Source of the DNA: Terebella lapidaria
Taxonomy: Eukaryota; Annelida; Polychaeta; Terebellida; Terebellidae
Length of the DNA: 64,000 bases
Assembly: GCA_949152475.1 (NCBI GenBank)
Contig: OX424567.1
Span: forward strand, 29,909,402 to 29,973,401
Reading direction: 5' to 3'
The notes below the pieces were generated by a model. That model saw only the letters and a program-made list of their open reading frames with translations, was not told the DNA's origin and searched no databases. The translations under genes and the position numbers were made by a program. Shown here piece by piece: positions 11,073 to 24,177 of the stretch (position 1 is its first letter; each line of letters begins with the position of its first letter).

Positions 11073-13484
11073 CCTCCAACTGTGCCCCCAAGGCGAGCCA
11101 TCATCGCTACGTCACAGACAGTTCCAGTGCGAAGACGAAATAACACTGATTTATGGATCGCCTGGTTATCACCGTGCTTCGTTGAGCATCCTGCATGCCA
11201 AATGTATGAACTGTCGGATAGCTGTTCAACCCCAGCAGAGACAACTGAGGGATACGCCCTAAACTTCCTACGTGAAGATCAAATCGAGCCAGAGCATACC
11301 GTGACTGAAATCATCAATGCCAATGCATGATCGTACTCCACCACGCCGGCGAAGCCAATCCTGCTAATTGACAATATGAGCCTGCTCAATCTCAAAAGAA
11401 CGTGAGTACCCACACACGAGCCAACCTGGACTCTCATTTGGTCGATGCATGGCTAGCGAATTAGAATGTGTCCATAACGATGCACCCGTCAAGTCAGTCA
11501 AGAATCAGCCAGTGGGTGAGAGAGTCAGACAATGTTGCAGAATCCGCCCCGCCAAGCAGTCTGTCGGTGAACCGACCATCAGTACCGTCCATAACACTGA
11601 CGTGGCACGTGCGAAGACTACCACAGAATCCCCGGGTGCCTGCCAATCCAGCCGTGAGAGGGAGCCTGTCGGAGAGCCACTGACCAGGACAAGGGAGATC
11701 AACTGTTGAGTCTACCCTAGCGTCACCATGCAACCCAATGTCGCTTCGACGGCCATGCCACTTCTTCCCCTTCGAGACCACACGACGCCAGGACCTTGTG
11801 GACTCATGCCACAAGTGACGACGGACCCGACACCACAGGCGCAGCATCACCTGCCACCCGACTCGGGAGCGCACACCTCCGACACAAGCATCGCCGCGCT
11901 GTGCGGCTACCAAGAGACGATCACCATCGTCGGTCCACAACTTGCAATCGCAACTCAAGCCCAGTTCGCGTTGTCGAACCCGACAGGTAACCAGGAGCCA
12001 CAGATAGGACCTCCGATCTTCCTGTCAAATGAGATGGTCAGCCAAATGGTCAGCTGGCAAGAACTTGTTGCGATTGTTTCTGAGCTGGTAGGGGCTCTGA
12101 CTTAGCTTCAGCTGTCCTTCGATCAGACCCGGATGTACCAGCACGAGAGCTGGACAGCTTCATGCCTTTATGCACGAAGATATCCCTTAGGTGGAAACAT
12201 CCATCTGTGCCTGGGCTTCTTACAGAAGAAGCAGTTAGCTGTTCGTCCGAGTGGTGAAGGTCAATCTCCACGAGCTGATGCGGTGGCTCCCCTTGGAGCA
12301 CGGTTGGAGGTTGCGACATACCTTCTGAACTGTGAACGAATTAATTGTGAATTGTGATCGAATTAACTCCTTATCTGTTTATACAGCGCACAGTGATTAC
12401 TTCGATCGACTTGTCTTCACAGACAATACTCTGAGTTAATGGGCCGTAGCATTAATGTGTTTCTCACACGAGCAACTTCACTTTCTATTCATTTTCATCC
12501 TGTTCCAAGGGTCGGGTTACCGTGATCATGGTAGGGGGAGATGTGTTGATAACTTATGTTGATGAATGTTTTGACAGGCCGTGTCTTGGTGTGTACAGGT
12601 TTTGGGTGTGACATTCCCTCGTTATTCTTTGGACATAGAGATGTTCCAGTCTGGGATGGGTACCTGACTCTGACGCAAAGCGACATGATCAGGCACATGT
12701 CGAAGCCTACGTGAGTACACTTGTTGACTTCCCCATCTATTAGTGGGGTTTACTGGTCACGATGGTGCTGATGCTGCAGAGATTTGCCATGCACTGCAGG
12801 GTTGATATGCAGCCCAACCCCAACTACTGCCCTCCACACGTGCCTGCTCATCTAGCGATCTATCTGAAGTACAAGGGCTCGGTGATGACCTTTGGGATCT
12901 GGCCAATGGCGCCGGAACTCTTTCGACAGTATTTGTCGAACCTCGATCCCGCCGAGCGCCTGGTCCAGCAAAGGATGGAGTATATCTGTGGAGCAACGGA
13001 GTCAGACAACGAGCGAAGCTGACGACCGGCTAGTGAAATCCGCATGCTGAATCCGGGAGTATGATTCTGATGATTCTATTTCGACTAGTCGATCACCTAT
13101 CAGACCTCTGCCATGCGTGTTCCAATAACCAGCCGAGCCTCACCGAGCTCAATGCCAGCTAGCGTTCAAGACCCCACACCTGCCAGGAGCCAACCATCTG
13201 ATGTCATGGCGAGGAAGGTAGTCGTGTAGCACCCGACAGCTTCTAACGTAACTGACTTTCGAGTCCAAGAGGGTCTTGTGCCCCCGCCCGAGGACTACCC
13301 TCCACTGCCGATCCACCCTTGACCAGTTTAGGAGAGTCCCACGACATCCTAAGACAATTCCAGCGAGCTCGAAGCCACCCTCGACAGGGGGGTTTGACCT
13401 GTCGCTTCCCCTCTGTGACATTGGTGGTGACACCGTAACACCGTAACACCGTAACCACCGTAACCATTGGTGGTGACACCATAA
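11073..13484 (+). repeat. Tandem unit 2 of the 2,412-bp gag-derived repeat
   Basis: Exactly 2,412 bases after unit 1 and differing at only a handful of positions by eye. Same junction mini-repeat. Near-identity implies a recent duplication. Confidence 0.9.
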
Positions 13485-15868
13485 CCTCCAACTGTGCCCC
13501 CAAGGCGAGCCATCATCGCTACGTCACAGACAGTTCCAGTGCGAAGATGAAATAACACTAATTTATGGATCGCCTGGTTATCACCGTGCTTCGTTGAGCA
13601 TCCTGCATGCCAAATGTATGAACTGTCGGATAGCTGTTCAACCCCAGCAGAGACAACTGAGGGATACGCCCTAAACTTCCTACGTGAAGATCAAATCGAG
13701 CCAGAGCATACCGTGACTGAAATCATCAATGCCAATGCATGATCGTACTCCACCACGCCGGCGAAGCCAATCCTGCTAATTGACAATATGAGCCTGCTCA
13801 ATCTCAAAAGAACGTGAGTACCCACACACGAGCCAACCTGGACTCTCATTTGGTCGATGCATGGCTAGCGAATTAGAATGTGTCCATAACGATGCACCCG
13901 TCAAGTCAGTCAAGAATCAGCCAGTGGGTGAGAGAGTCGGACAATGTTGCAGAATCCGCCCCGCCAAGCAGTCTGTCGGTGAACCGACCATCAGTACCGT
14001 CCATAACACTGACGTGGCACGTGCGAAGACTACCACAGAATCCCCGGGTGCCTGCCAATCCAGCCGTGAGAGGGAGCCTGCCGGAGAGCCACTGACCAGG
14101 ACAAGGGAGATCAACTGTTGAGTCTACCCTAGCGTCGCCATCGCGCCTGCCATGCAACCCAATGTCGCTTCGACGGCCATGCCACTTCTTCCCCTTCGAG
14201 ACCACATGACGCCAGGACCTTGTGGACTCATGCCACAAGTGACGACGGACCCGACACCACAGGCGCAGCATCACCTGCCACCCGACTCGGGAGCGCACAC
14301 CTCCAACACAAGCATCGCCGCGCTGTGCGGCTACCAAGAGACGATCACCATCGTCGGTCCACAACTTGCAATCGCAACTCAAGCCCAGTTCGCGTTGTCG
14401 AACCCGACAGGTCACCAGGAGCCACAGATAGGACCTCCGATCTTCCTGTCAAATGAGATGGTCAGCCAAATGGTCAGCTGGCAAGAACTTGTTGCGATTG
14501 TTTCTGAGCTGGTAGGGGCTCTGACTTAGCTTCAGCTGTCCTTCGATCAGACCCGGATGTACCAGCACGAGAGCTGGACAGCTTCATGCCTTTATGCACG
14601 AAGATATCCCTTAGGTGGAAACATCCATCTGTGCCCGGGCTTCTTACAGAAGAAGCAGTTAGCTGTGCGTCCGAGTGGTGAAGGTCAATCTCCACGAGCT
14701 GATGTGGTGGCTCCCCTTGGAGCACGGTTGGAGGTTGCGACATACCTTCTGAACTGTGAATGAATTAATTGTGAATTGTGATCGAATTAACTCCTTATCT
14801 GTTTATACAGCGCACAGTGATTACTTCGATCGACTTGTCTTCACAGACAATACTCTGAGTTAATGGGCCGTAGCATTAATGTGTTTCTCACACGAGCGAC
14901 TTCACTTTCTATTCATTTTCATCCTGTTCCAAGGGTCGGGTTACCGCGATCATGGTAGGGGGAGATGTGTTGATAACTTATGTTGATGAATGTTTTGACA
15001 GGCCGTGTGTTGGTGTGTAAGGTTTTGGGTGTGACATTCCCTCGTTATTCTTTGGACATAGAGATGTTCCAGTCTGGGATGGGTTCCTGACTCTGACGCA
15101 GAGCGACATGATCACGCACATGTCCAAGCCTACGCTAGTACACTTGTTGACTTCCCCATCTATTAGTGGGGTTTACTGGTCACGATGGTGCTGATGCTGC
15201 AGAGATTTGCCATGCACTGCAGGGTTGATATGCAGCCCAACCCCAACTACTGCCCTCCACACGTGCCTGCTCATCTAGCGATCTATCTGAAGTACAAGGG
15301 CTCGGTGATGACCTTTGGGATCTGGCCAATGGCGCCGGAACTCTTTCGACGGTATTTGTCGAACCTCGATCCCGCCGAGCGCCTGGTCCAGCAAAGGATG
15401 GAGTATATCTGTGGAGCAACGGAGTCAGACAACGAGCGAAGCTGACGACCGGCTAGTGAAATCCGCATGCTGAATCCGGGAGTATGATTCTGATGATCGT
15501 GCATCATCTATTTCGACTAGTCGATCACCTATCGGACCTCTGCCATGCGTGTTCCAATAACCAGCCGAGCCTCACCGAGCTCAATGCCAGCTAGCGTTCA
15601 AGACCCCACACCTGCCAGGAGCCAACCATCTGATGTCATCGCGAGGAAGGTAATCGTGTAGCACCAGACAGCTTCTAACGTAACTGACTTTCGAGTCCAA
15701 GAGGGTCTTGTGCCCCCGCCCGAGGACTACCCTCCACTGCCGAGCCACCCTTGACCAGTTCAGGAGAGTCCCACGACATCCTAAGACAACTCCAGCGAGC
15801 TCGAAGCCACCCTCGACAGGGGGGTTTGACCTGTCGCTTCCCCTCTGTGACATTGGTGGTGACACCGA
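13485..15868 (+). repeat. Tandem unit 3 of the 2,412-bp gag-derived repeat (partial)
   Basis: Starts 2,412 bases after unit 2. It carries a 12-base insertion near 14,136, others near 15,500, and more substitutions than units 1 and 2 show against each other. After GGTGACACCG it leaves the repeat and continues into single-copy gag-like sequence, which marks the ancestral right edge. Confidence 0.85.
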
Positions 15869-16325
15869 GAGTCATCTGGCATCGTGATGTCCGTCCACCT
15901 TGCCAGCCGTGCCAGTACCCTCCCAAGCCATGTATTTCGAGGAGGATAGCGGTGCACCTCTCGCGCCCCGAACTGTGCCATTACAAGGCGATGCCACTGA
16001 TTGCGCCTATCTGAGAACCGCCGTGCACTGACATCAAGAGTTTTTGCCTGATTGAGCGAGCGTTCCCAGGTCAACAAGTGCTACCAGGTGAGAATTCGGG
16101 CATGCAAGGTTTCTTGCCCTGTGTGCTCGCTAGGGCAGACGATGTGATGGTACAGTATCTTCGCGCCATTAATGTACACACCTGTTAGGCGAAGTACAAC
16201 AGCCTGTCGGTCAGGTTTGAGCGCCACGACCCCACTTTCCCTCAGCTACTCGTTGAGGAGGAGAGTCGCTTGCCAGCCAGGCTAGACTGCGTTGAAACCT
16301 TGATCCCCAATCTGGACCATGAGGT

Positions 16326-16472
16326 CAGAATTAATAGCGGTGTGACTGTGTTGCCGTGAATCAGCCATCTTCATGAGCCAAATGAGGAAGTTGTGCCTCA
16401 AACACAGCGCTTTCATTTTATACGGTAGGATATAGGTGTAGTGGAGCCTTAAGAAATCTAAATCTTGTCACA
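16326..16472 (+). repeat. LTR remnant closing the triplicated fossil
   Basis: Matches 8396-8562 (CAGAATTA.TAGCGGTGTG start, TGGAGCC..AAGAAATC near the end, terminal CA). Shorter and diverged; ends just before a LINE fragment. Confidence 0.65.
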
Positions 16473-16477
16473 TTAGG

Positions 16478-17165
16478 TTACCGTTCGAGGTGGTTGAGTC
16501 CAGTACTCCAGCCCCAGTCGGCTGATAGCGTGACCTGCCAGGGTGGAACACATGGCATGTGGTACAACAGGGCAAGTGCTATCGTCACGAAAGTCATGAG
16601 GTGATGTGAACTAATCCGGAGCAATCTTGTGCACACCACGATGGAAAAAATGAAGATTTTATATTTTATCTGCAAGTGAACTGGAAGCCACTGCAATATA
16701 GAGGTGACATAGTCAAATTCGTTCTAGCTGCAAAGTTGTGGACTTTCTGCATGGTCTGTATAAGACTGGTTAGCATACCTGCTAATAGTCCATTGCAATA
16801 ATCTCTCCAAGTGAGAGTTCATCAGGGAATGCACAAGACTTTTCTTCTGCACAAGAATGCTCTGTATAGAGTTAATGTTTCAAAGATGGACGTATGCAGC
16901 TACACCTTTTTTTGAGTGACGTGTAGTTTCATAACAGGTTACTATCGGACCACGAACCAAGATCCTGCATTTTGTCTACTGCTCGACCTGGAATTCCACC
17001 TACTACAACGCTGTTGATTGAAAACTTGCTGAGTTGCTGTTTAGTGCCGAAATAGACGACATCTATAATTTGCATCATTCATTTTGAGAATGTGTGCTAT
17101 TCCTTAATATTTTGTAAGGTCGCCTCCATTTGTTCAATGGTCTCAAGCACTGAATCTTGATCTAT
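16478..17165 (-). mobile_element. LINE reverse-transcriptase C-terminal fragment
   Basis: Reading the minus strand gives KQQLSKFSINSVVVGGIP, then WRDYCNGLLAGM...QTMQKVHNFAAR and LQWLPVHLQIKYKIFIFS. These match the post-RT region of CR1/L2-like LINEs (LDYCNALL..., LHWLPV..RI.YK). The frame is interrupted and both ends are missing, so it is a dead 5'-truncated piece. It lies immediately beside the LTR remnant. Confidence 0.75.
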
Positions 17166-17189
17166 TACTTTGAAACTTAGATACTGTAC

Positions 17190-18290
17190 AGTAGAAGCTG
17201 TTCGAAGATGGATCCACCCACAGATAGTAAGACATTAAGAGATTTCTACGATTCGTAGGTGTGATGATGGGGTTCATCAAGGATTACTCCAAGATCGCCA
17301 AACTGCTAACAGACTTGTTGTGTGAACAGGGTGTGACTAGGAAGAAGGGTCGGAAAAAGGCAAACTGAAGCCACCAGAGTTCGCTTGGAATCAGGAAGCC
17401 CAGACTGCTTCTGATGCCTTGGAGAAGGCACCACATTCATATTCGCAGTTCTCAACAAGCCATTCATTCTCCAAACAGAGAATGTCTGTTATTTTCTGTT
17501 CCACTCACTCACAATCCCTAAACATAGTCTCTTCACAGCTAAACTGGATGCCACAGGTCAACGCCGAGTACCAGGTTTGTCCTGTTATAACAAAGCTATA
17601 TTATTACAAAGCTTACAATATTTTATTTTCCATGGAAGAATGATGTTCAGACAGACATTTTATTTCAGGTTGCCACTCCAGCAATAGGAAACTACCATCA
17701 TAAAATCTCTGCTCATCGCTCAAGAAGTTGAAGGATACATCAAATCCTCCAGTATATCGCCAGCATAATAGGTAGCGCACATACCATAAAACGGATTGAT
17801 TTTGGAGCAGTTCAGAAAGAAGACAGTGTTCAAGCGAGTACTTGAGCTGGGGAATGCCAGTGTAAAATATGACAGAGAAGGGCATTGTTAAGTAAGGTCC
17901 ATTTACTGCCAAGTTGATGTACCAGTGAGACAAGTTGACCATCAAGTCCAACATGTGCCGATTCATTTCAGGTGGATTCAAGTTTAATGCAGTCGAGATT
18001 TTACTGCCCTGGATTCACCAAAAATGTGGACAACAAGGTGTATGGATGTAGAAGGTACCAGCATCATCAAGCACCCTTTGTAACCATGGAATCCACCCAT
18101 CCATTGCAGCTGGTGTGTATTAACTTCCTCACTGTACAATCAAGCATAGGCTACGAGGATATCCTCGAGATCAAAGGTAATTTCACCAAGTTTGCCCAAG
18201 CTTTCCCACTCCAGGCCAGTCTCAGACCACTCATATCACCCGAGGGGGAACGTTCTATGTGAAAGATTCAACGATGGCACTTGGCATGCG
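17190..18290 (+). mobile_element. Ty3/Gypsy pol fragment (fossil)
   Basis: Left part resembles the RT/RNase H junction (RFVGVMMGFIKDYSKIAKLL, then FAWNQEAQ). The right part (17,975-18,260) resembles the zinc-binding and catalytic start of integrase (YCPGFTKNVDNKVYGC, then LQLVCINFL). No LTRs are seen. Old and broken in several places. Confidence 0.65.
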
Positions 18291-18647
18291 GATGCTGATT
18301 GCCATGCTCAAAACTCTCAATACTAACAAGAAAGAAACTGGAAGGAACATGTTTGCATGGTATGGAGTAATTCTGTACTGACGATTGACATGCAAAATAT
18401 GATTCATTTGTTCATGTATGTGGCACGTAACCATGTGCTTCTCTGATGGTGACTTATATCATGGTAATGTTTGTGAGCCAAAATGCTTGGTGTGGACGCA
18501 CTTTGCCTGTGCTGCCAAAGATTCTCTCTCAATTGCAATCGAATGCAGAGAAACTGGATACGAGTTGGACTGAAATATGTGTGAACACCTATTGATGAGT
18601 TTGAGATATTCATCATATATGGATACTAACGATTTATTCTAAACTAC

Positions 18648-19670
18648 TTGGAATTGCATTACATTCGATTTGGATTTACAGCTATAGCCAAAACAATGAA
18701 CGCCATCAGCTATACAACAACAACACTCAAATATTTGGGGAAATCAATGAAACATGTCCCATTGGTCACTAGCCTGTACCATACAATCAAACAATTTGGA
18801 TTATGCAAGTATTTGCCAACCCACAGGGGCTATAGAGGTGGGTTTCAACGATACAAGGTTATTATAACTGTGGTTATTGGTGAGCGGAAGGAGAGGCTGG
18901 CATCAAAACCAACATCAGCAAACGTCAACAATTTGACAGTGATAAAAACGAAATGCTGGACTCTGCCTGTGATATTGAACAGCAACATCAGATCTCTTGT
19001 TACAAAAATAGATGACCTGAACTGTGTGTGTCATAATACTAAAGCGGATGTAGTGTGCGTGGCCGAGACCTGGTGTACCAGATCCATCCCTGGCGATCCC
19101 GTTCAATTGGCTACTAATTCGATGGTACGACTACGACATGATCGACATGGAGGCACATGTGGGGGTGTTATCGCCTATGTCCGGGAGACACTGCCATGTA
19201 AAGTTTGGTCGGAGCTTCAAAATGATGCATTTGAGACTTGTTGGTTTACAATACAACCAACATGTCTACCTCGGAGAGTGACGTCACTGACTTTTGGAGT
19301 GATTTACCATCCGCCCGGGAACAACGACCATAATATGGTGGATCACATTGTCTCATCCCTAGACCACATATCCCACAAACAACCGAGAACTGGCATTTTC
19401 CTTGTTGGAGATTTCAACAGAATGAAAGATCATAGACTCAAGCAAACATATGGACTGAAGCAAATAGTCACCCACCCAACCCGACATGATGCTGTACTGG
19501 ACTGCGTGTACACTAACATTCCTGAGTACCACAATGACCCCATCAGTATACATCAACTATGCCTTCCGATTCTAAATCAACACAATAGATTCATTCTGTG
19601 GGGGCATGAACACGATAAAAGCCCTGAATTTTTTGAAATTTACTTGATCACATTTCCGACTGAAATTTAA
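18648..19670 (+). mobile_element. CR1-like LINE fragment: 5' part of ORF2 with AP endonuclease
   Basis: A 340-codon open frame. After a basic leader with PTHRGYRGG, common in CR1-type ORF2, come endonuclease motifs: NIRSLVTKIDDL, VVCVAETW (catalytic E), GGVIAYVRETLPCKV, GVIYHPPGNNDH, FLVGDFN (GDFN), and a HPTRHDAVLDCVYTN block. The terminal SDH catalytic motif is not clear, and the frame ends before any RT. The RT-like sequence that follows is on the opposite strand, so this is a truncated copy. The open frame could imply relative youth or chance. Confidence 0.85.
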
Positions 19671-19884
19671 CATTGGGTTAGATTGCCAACTTTTTTAATT
19701 TTTGAGATAGAATTCTGAAATTTTCTGGAAAATAACGGCATGATACCCATTTGAGAGAAACAAAATTTCAAGTTGATTCGATTATTCAAAACAAAACGAC
19801 GGCCAAAAAGCGTGTTTCACTGGTGAATGAACTTGACTATAGTATTGAGGCTATTTACGAATTCTGTGAGTTCACAGCATGGTG

Positions 19885-21645
19885 TGTATCGTATCACAAC
19901 CCTGGCTTGAAAGACACCAAGGAGTGAAACACTGATCAGGTGGGCTGGTAAGTTGTTCCAGAATGTTGATGTGGCAGGGAAGAAGGAGGCCTGGCAGATC
20001 TTTTTACGGCAGTGTGGTTGTCTGGAGGCGACCGCGTGACCTCGTGTTGCTGCCTGTGACTGGTGAAGTTAGTCCAGTGGATAACCATTGCCTTTGCTCT
20101 CTCCTGTGCGAAACCTGACCATCACAATTTATTTAGTGATCACAAGGGTGACACTGCTGGTGCACTGGTGAGCTAGAGTGTAACGATCTGCTCTTTTCTG
20201 GACCATCTCCAGTTCGTTGACCCTCATGAGGCATGATGCGACCAAACTGTTGACATGTACTGCATGATCAGCCTCACAAGGGCATAGCAAGCTGCCTTCA
20301 CGATTTTTGTGGTCTTGCGAAGGTTTCACTGTAGGAAAGTCCCCAGTCCACTAGCTTATACTGCAGTGGTGTGGATGTGCTAGTTTTAGTTGAGGCGGTG
20401 ACGAAGGTGCACACACAAGGTACTTGGCAATATCTACATTCTCCAGGACATGGTCGTGGACCTGATAGGTAACTCTGACTGGGCTATGCTTTTTAGCGAT
20501 GTGTAGGACATACAAGATGGTTGAAATTGTATGAGCCAGTCAGATTCCAAACTTTGGAAGTTGCTCTGATTTGTCCGGATTTCAGCAGCAAATGTGGAAG
20601 TTGTTAATCGCTTGTTGTGTATGTAGCTATTTATGGCGTTTGTCAGTGGAAGAGGCATGATGGTCCCAATACTGTGCCTTGAGGGTACGCCAGAAGTGAC
20701 ATCTGTCTGCGAAGATGGGATCCCTCCAAAAAAAAGCACTTCTGGTCAGCCAGGAATAATCCAGAATGTTGCCTTCAATGCCAGAGTGGTCCAGCATCAT
20801 TAAGAGACATCGATGGTTCACCTTGTCGAATGCTTTCACAAACTCGAGCAGGATGACGTCAATTTGTTTGCTGTCGTCCAGCTTATGCGTGAGGTTTGCA
20901 CCACCAGTGTTAGCTGGGACTTGCATGATCTTTGTTTGTGGTAACCGTGTTGATAGGGGTGAGGATGCTGTATTTCTCCAGATGGCTCACAAGGTGGGAA
21001 TGCAGGCTGTGATTCAGAAATTTATTGCATATGCTGCATATAGCTAATGAGACTGGTCTGCAATTGGTTACAGATAAGAATTTGCTTTTCTTAAACAGAG
21101 GAATGACATCGGCGTGCCTTCAGTCTGCTGGTACTCTGCCCCCCTGCTGCAATGACGTCTGGTACGGATGGGTCAAGATTAGGGAGAGCTCTAGCTGGGA
21201 TATCGCCAGGGTCTGCTGCTCATGAGGGTTCGACCTGGACATGAGTTTCTCGCCACCTGCTTCGTTCACTGTAATTTAATTGCATCTTGGCGTGTGGCTT
21301 AATCCGGAGTACTGTGAGTGAGACCATCTGGACTTCCTAAAGGGGATTGCACCAGTGTGGTCGCATTTCCTCGTCTTGGTATAGATTCAGAATCGTTCGA
21401 GTCAAGTTCCGAACACACAATATCCATGACATGGTTATTATGCTTCGAGCAATTTTGTTCTATGGTTTTCTGTATTCTTCGGTAATTCTTACTAATCGTT
21501 CTGTTATACGTCTTCGCTACATTGTGCAAGCGGTGCGGTCTGTTTGAAAGTTTTGTGAAAGGTTCTGATCTATGGCTGGTTGAAGCGGCCTGTTGTGTGC
21601 TTTCGAGGTAGGTGTTGCTGTATGAGATGGATGACTTCATCATGA
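19885..21645 (-). mobile_element. CR1-like LINE reverse-transcriptase region, minus strand
   Basis: Minus-strand translation shows VPADSRHADVIPLFKK, CRPVSLA, IDVILLEFVKAFDKVNHRCL (RT block with the F..AFD motif), TSGVPSRHS and, near 20,150-20,220, VNELEMVQKRADRYT, the post-RT ...EMVQRRAARF motif. Order and spacing fit one decayed LINE ORF2 with several frame breaks. It faces the endonuclease fragment to its left, so the two come from different insertions or from an inversion. Confidence 0.8.
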
Positions 21646-21720
21646 ACCTTCTGCTGGTTATGTTTGTATTTGTGGTTGTATTTTGGTTTTGAGCTTTTTT
21701 TTTATTGTATTCTGTTTTCA

Positions 21721-23375
21721 GGTTACCGGACCTTGGCCTGATAAGCTATTGCCATGACATTGCGTCCGTCATCATCTGTCGTCGTCAGAGTTGTCTGTCG
21801 TCGTCTGTCGTCATCCAACATCCATCTACATTTTTTTCTTTGAAGTTCACGGTCGAATCTTTCTGAAAATTTTCACAAAAATACTTGAAAATATTCTGAC
21901 AGAAAAGTATTTTCAGCTTTTTTATTTTCGAATTTTTTCGAAGTGGCGGCCATTTTTGACACAAAACGGCCAGTTTTAGACTTTGACGGTCTTTTTCTCA
22001 TAATCTGTTCAGTAATTTTTTCTGATTGATGCAGGAGACTCCTCATGTATGTACTTTTGTGATGTGTGATAAGTTTTAATGCCCTTAGATTGTTCGAAGT
22101 GGGCCATTTTGGCCCAAACATGGCCCAAATGTGACATTTTCCATGGTAAATTATCCTATGTTTTATGATGGGACACATTATTACTAATAAATCACTTAAT
22201 GTTGAGATTGGGGATTAGGAATCAATTGTGGACATCAAATCGGAATATTCTCGTGACCTTGAATTTGACCTCTGAAATTTCCAAAGTCAGAGAGCAAAAT
22301 GGCTAACATGTCGCTCATTATCAACTTTACAGCCCACGAATCGATTGTGGACATATAGGAAATGATATATGCCGCATATTCTAATGACCTTGAGGTTGAT
22401 TTTCGACCTTGTTTTCCAGGTCAGAGCACAAAATGGCTAATATATTGCTTATTATCGAGCTCAGGAATCCACAGTGAACCTATAGGAAATAATATATGCT
22501 GAATATTCTGGTGATCTCGAATTCGAGGTTTGACCTCATTTTCTAGGTCAATGGACAAAATGACTAATATATATCGCTTATAATCGACTTTAAAGCTTTC
22601 GAATCCGTAGTGAACATATAGGAAATGATATATGCTAGATATTCTGGTGACCTTGAGTTTGCCTTTTGACCTCATTTTCATTATCAGAAAACAAAGTAGA
22701 TAATATCTCGCTTGTTATCGACTCTATGGCTTAAGAGTCAATTGTGAACATATAATAAATGATATGCTGAATATTATCATGACCTTGAACTTGACCTTTG
22801 AACCTATTTTCAGGGTCAGAGCACAAAATGGCTTATATCTCGCTTATTTTCGAATTTACAGCTTAGGAATCAATCATGGACATATTAAGGAATTATATGT
22901 GCTGAATATTCTCATGACTTTGAAGTTGACCTTTGACCTTATTTTCAAGGTCAGAGCAAAACTGGCTAATATCTCGCTAGTTGTCGACTTTACAGCTTAG
23001 GAGTCAATTGTGAACATATATAGGAATGATATATGCTGAATATTCTGGTGACTTTGAACTTGATCTTCGACCTCATTTTCACGGTCACGTTTAATATCGA
23101 CTTTACCACTTGAGAATCAACTTTTGAAATACAGGAAATGATATATGCCCTATATTCGGATGACTTTTAATTTGACCTTTTCAAGGACTTAATTTTCAAA
23201 GTCACAGGATAAAATGGCTAATATCTCTTATTATTGAATTAACAACTTAGCAATCAATTGTGGACATATAGAGATTGATATATGCTGAATATTCTCTGAA
23301 CCTTGAATTTGACCAGTGACCTTATTTTCAAGGTCACTGGACAAAATAGCTAATATCTAAATATGAAACATATAT
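21721..23375. repeat. Hairpin-capped element with ~135-bp tandem repeats (copy 1)
   Basis: Begins with a hairpin at 21,721-21,746 (GGTTACCGGACC, 2-base loop, GGCCTGATAAGC), then GCCATGACATTGCGTCCGTC and a GTC-rich tract. From ~22,240 there are about eight degenerate monomers of ~126-135 bases, each with AAAATGGCTAATATCTCGC, a TATAGGAAATGATATATGC block and TGACCTTGAA..TTGACCT. No coding capacity. A non-autonomous transposon is the simplest reading. Confidence 0.7.
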
Positions 23376-23606
23376 TGTCCGGTATATCAGCCCTTGTTTT
23401 TTTTTTATAAATGCCATATCGTGATCGATGATTCCTGGATTTATTAGCATTAGGTCAAATATGTAACTGGGCAGGGTGGGGAAGTCAATAACTTGTTTGA
23501 AGTTGACTTGAATCTGCTTGATGCTAGTTGGACTCCTGACAAAGCAACTCATGATTATAGAAATATACACATCTATAAGCACTGAATATGCTTATGTGTT
23601 GTCAAG

Positions 23607-24056
23607 ATGAAGCGCCAATCTTTCGAACAACTTTTAAGAGGTGAGGTGAGGCCAATGATTTCCAGGGTCAAGACGTGCATGAAAGAGCCTTCGAGTGCAT
23701 GGTACAACGCATTGTTCAAAGTACAACTGAACTGGTCCACGATGAAAAGGATCTGGAAATGGAAACTAGGTTGATGGAAACGTATAAATGCTTAGTGAAA
23801 ATCAAGCATTTGTTTACGAAAAAGCATGATCCACGTGAAAACCACAAAAACTATGGATGAGTAAATGGAACGGAGCCACCTTTTGAAGAAGCAACGACTT
23901 TGTCCATCCAGAAACTTGGTAGTTTTCTCGACAATATTGTTGAGCCAGAAGAAGACTCAATGGGTGAAGACATTGATCAACGAATCATGAATAACTGTAC
24001 TCAATTGCCAATTCATTTCCACGAAATATAACTCTCGGATTGAAAAATCTGACGTA
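23607..24056 (+). pseudogene. Unknown coding-like segment with internal UGA
   Basis: From about 23,670 one frame reads VHERAFECMVQRIVQ, then LEMETRLMETYKC and IKHLFTKKHDPREN, meets TGA at 23,858, and stays open for 60 further codons with protein-like composition (EEATTLSIQKLGSFLDN, VEPEEDSMGEDIDQR) to a TAA. TTTCCAG at about 23,663 could be a splice acceptor, and AATAAA at 24,178 would suit a 3'-terminal exon. I do not recognise the family. A decayed host exon or retrocopy is most likely. Stop-codon read-through cannot be excluded but has no positive support. Confidence 0.4.
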
Positions 24057-24177
24057 CAGATTAATTTATAGCTGTAGGCCTAAATGGTAATTTTGCATGT
24101 GTAGTCTGGTGAACCGAAAATTACAAAACCAATGTGTATAGTATTATTCAATGTATTCGAGTGTAGATTTTATACCT

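Larger units (their letters stand above)
8175..16472 (+). mobile_element. Ty3/Gypsy-type fossil with tandemly triplicated gag region
   Basis: Contains an LTR end (to 8562, with AATAAA at 8472) followed at once by a TGGCGCCATGACCAGG primer-binding-like site, then gag-derived sequence, then a second LTR end (about 16,326-16,472) similar to 8396-8562. Translations match the gag of the 51.9-kb element (HPSSQSRISQWVRESDN versus HPPSRSRVQQWAHDSD). Most of the interior is a 2,412-bp unit present three times. No pol domains are seen between the LTR pieces. Broken throughout; the triplication is recent, but the element itself is old. Confidence 0.75.

Noticed and set aside
9316-14529. Three near-identical 125-codon ORFs (9316, 11728, 14152) as a gene family
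   Set aside because: They are the same segment of the 2,412-bp repeat unit derived from a gag fossil, not separate genes.
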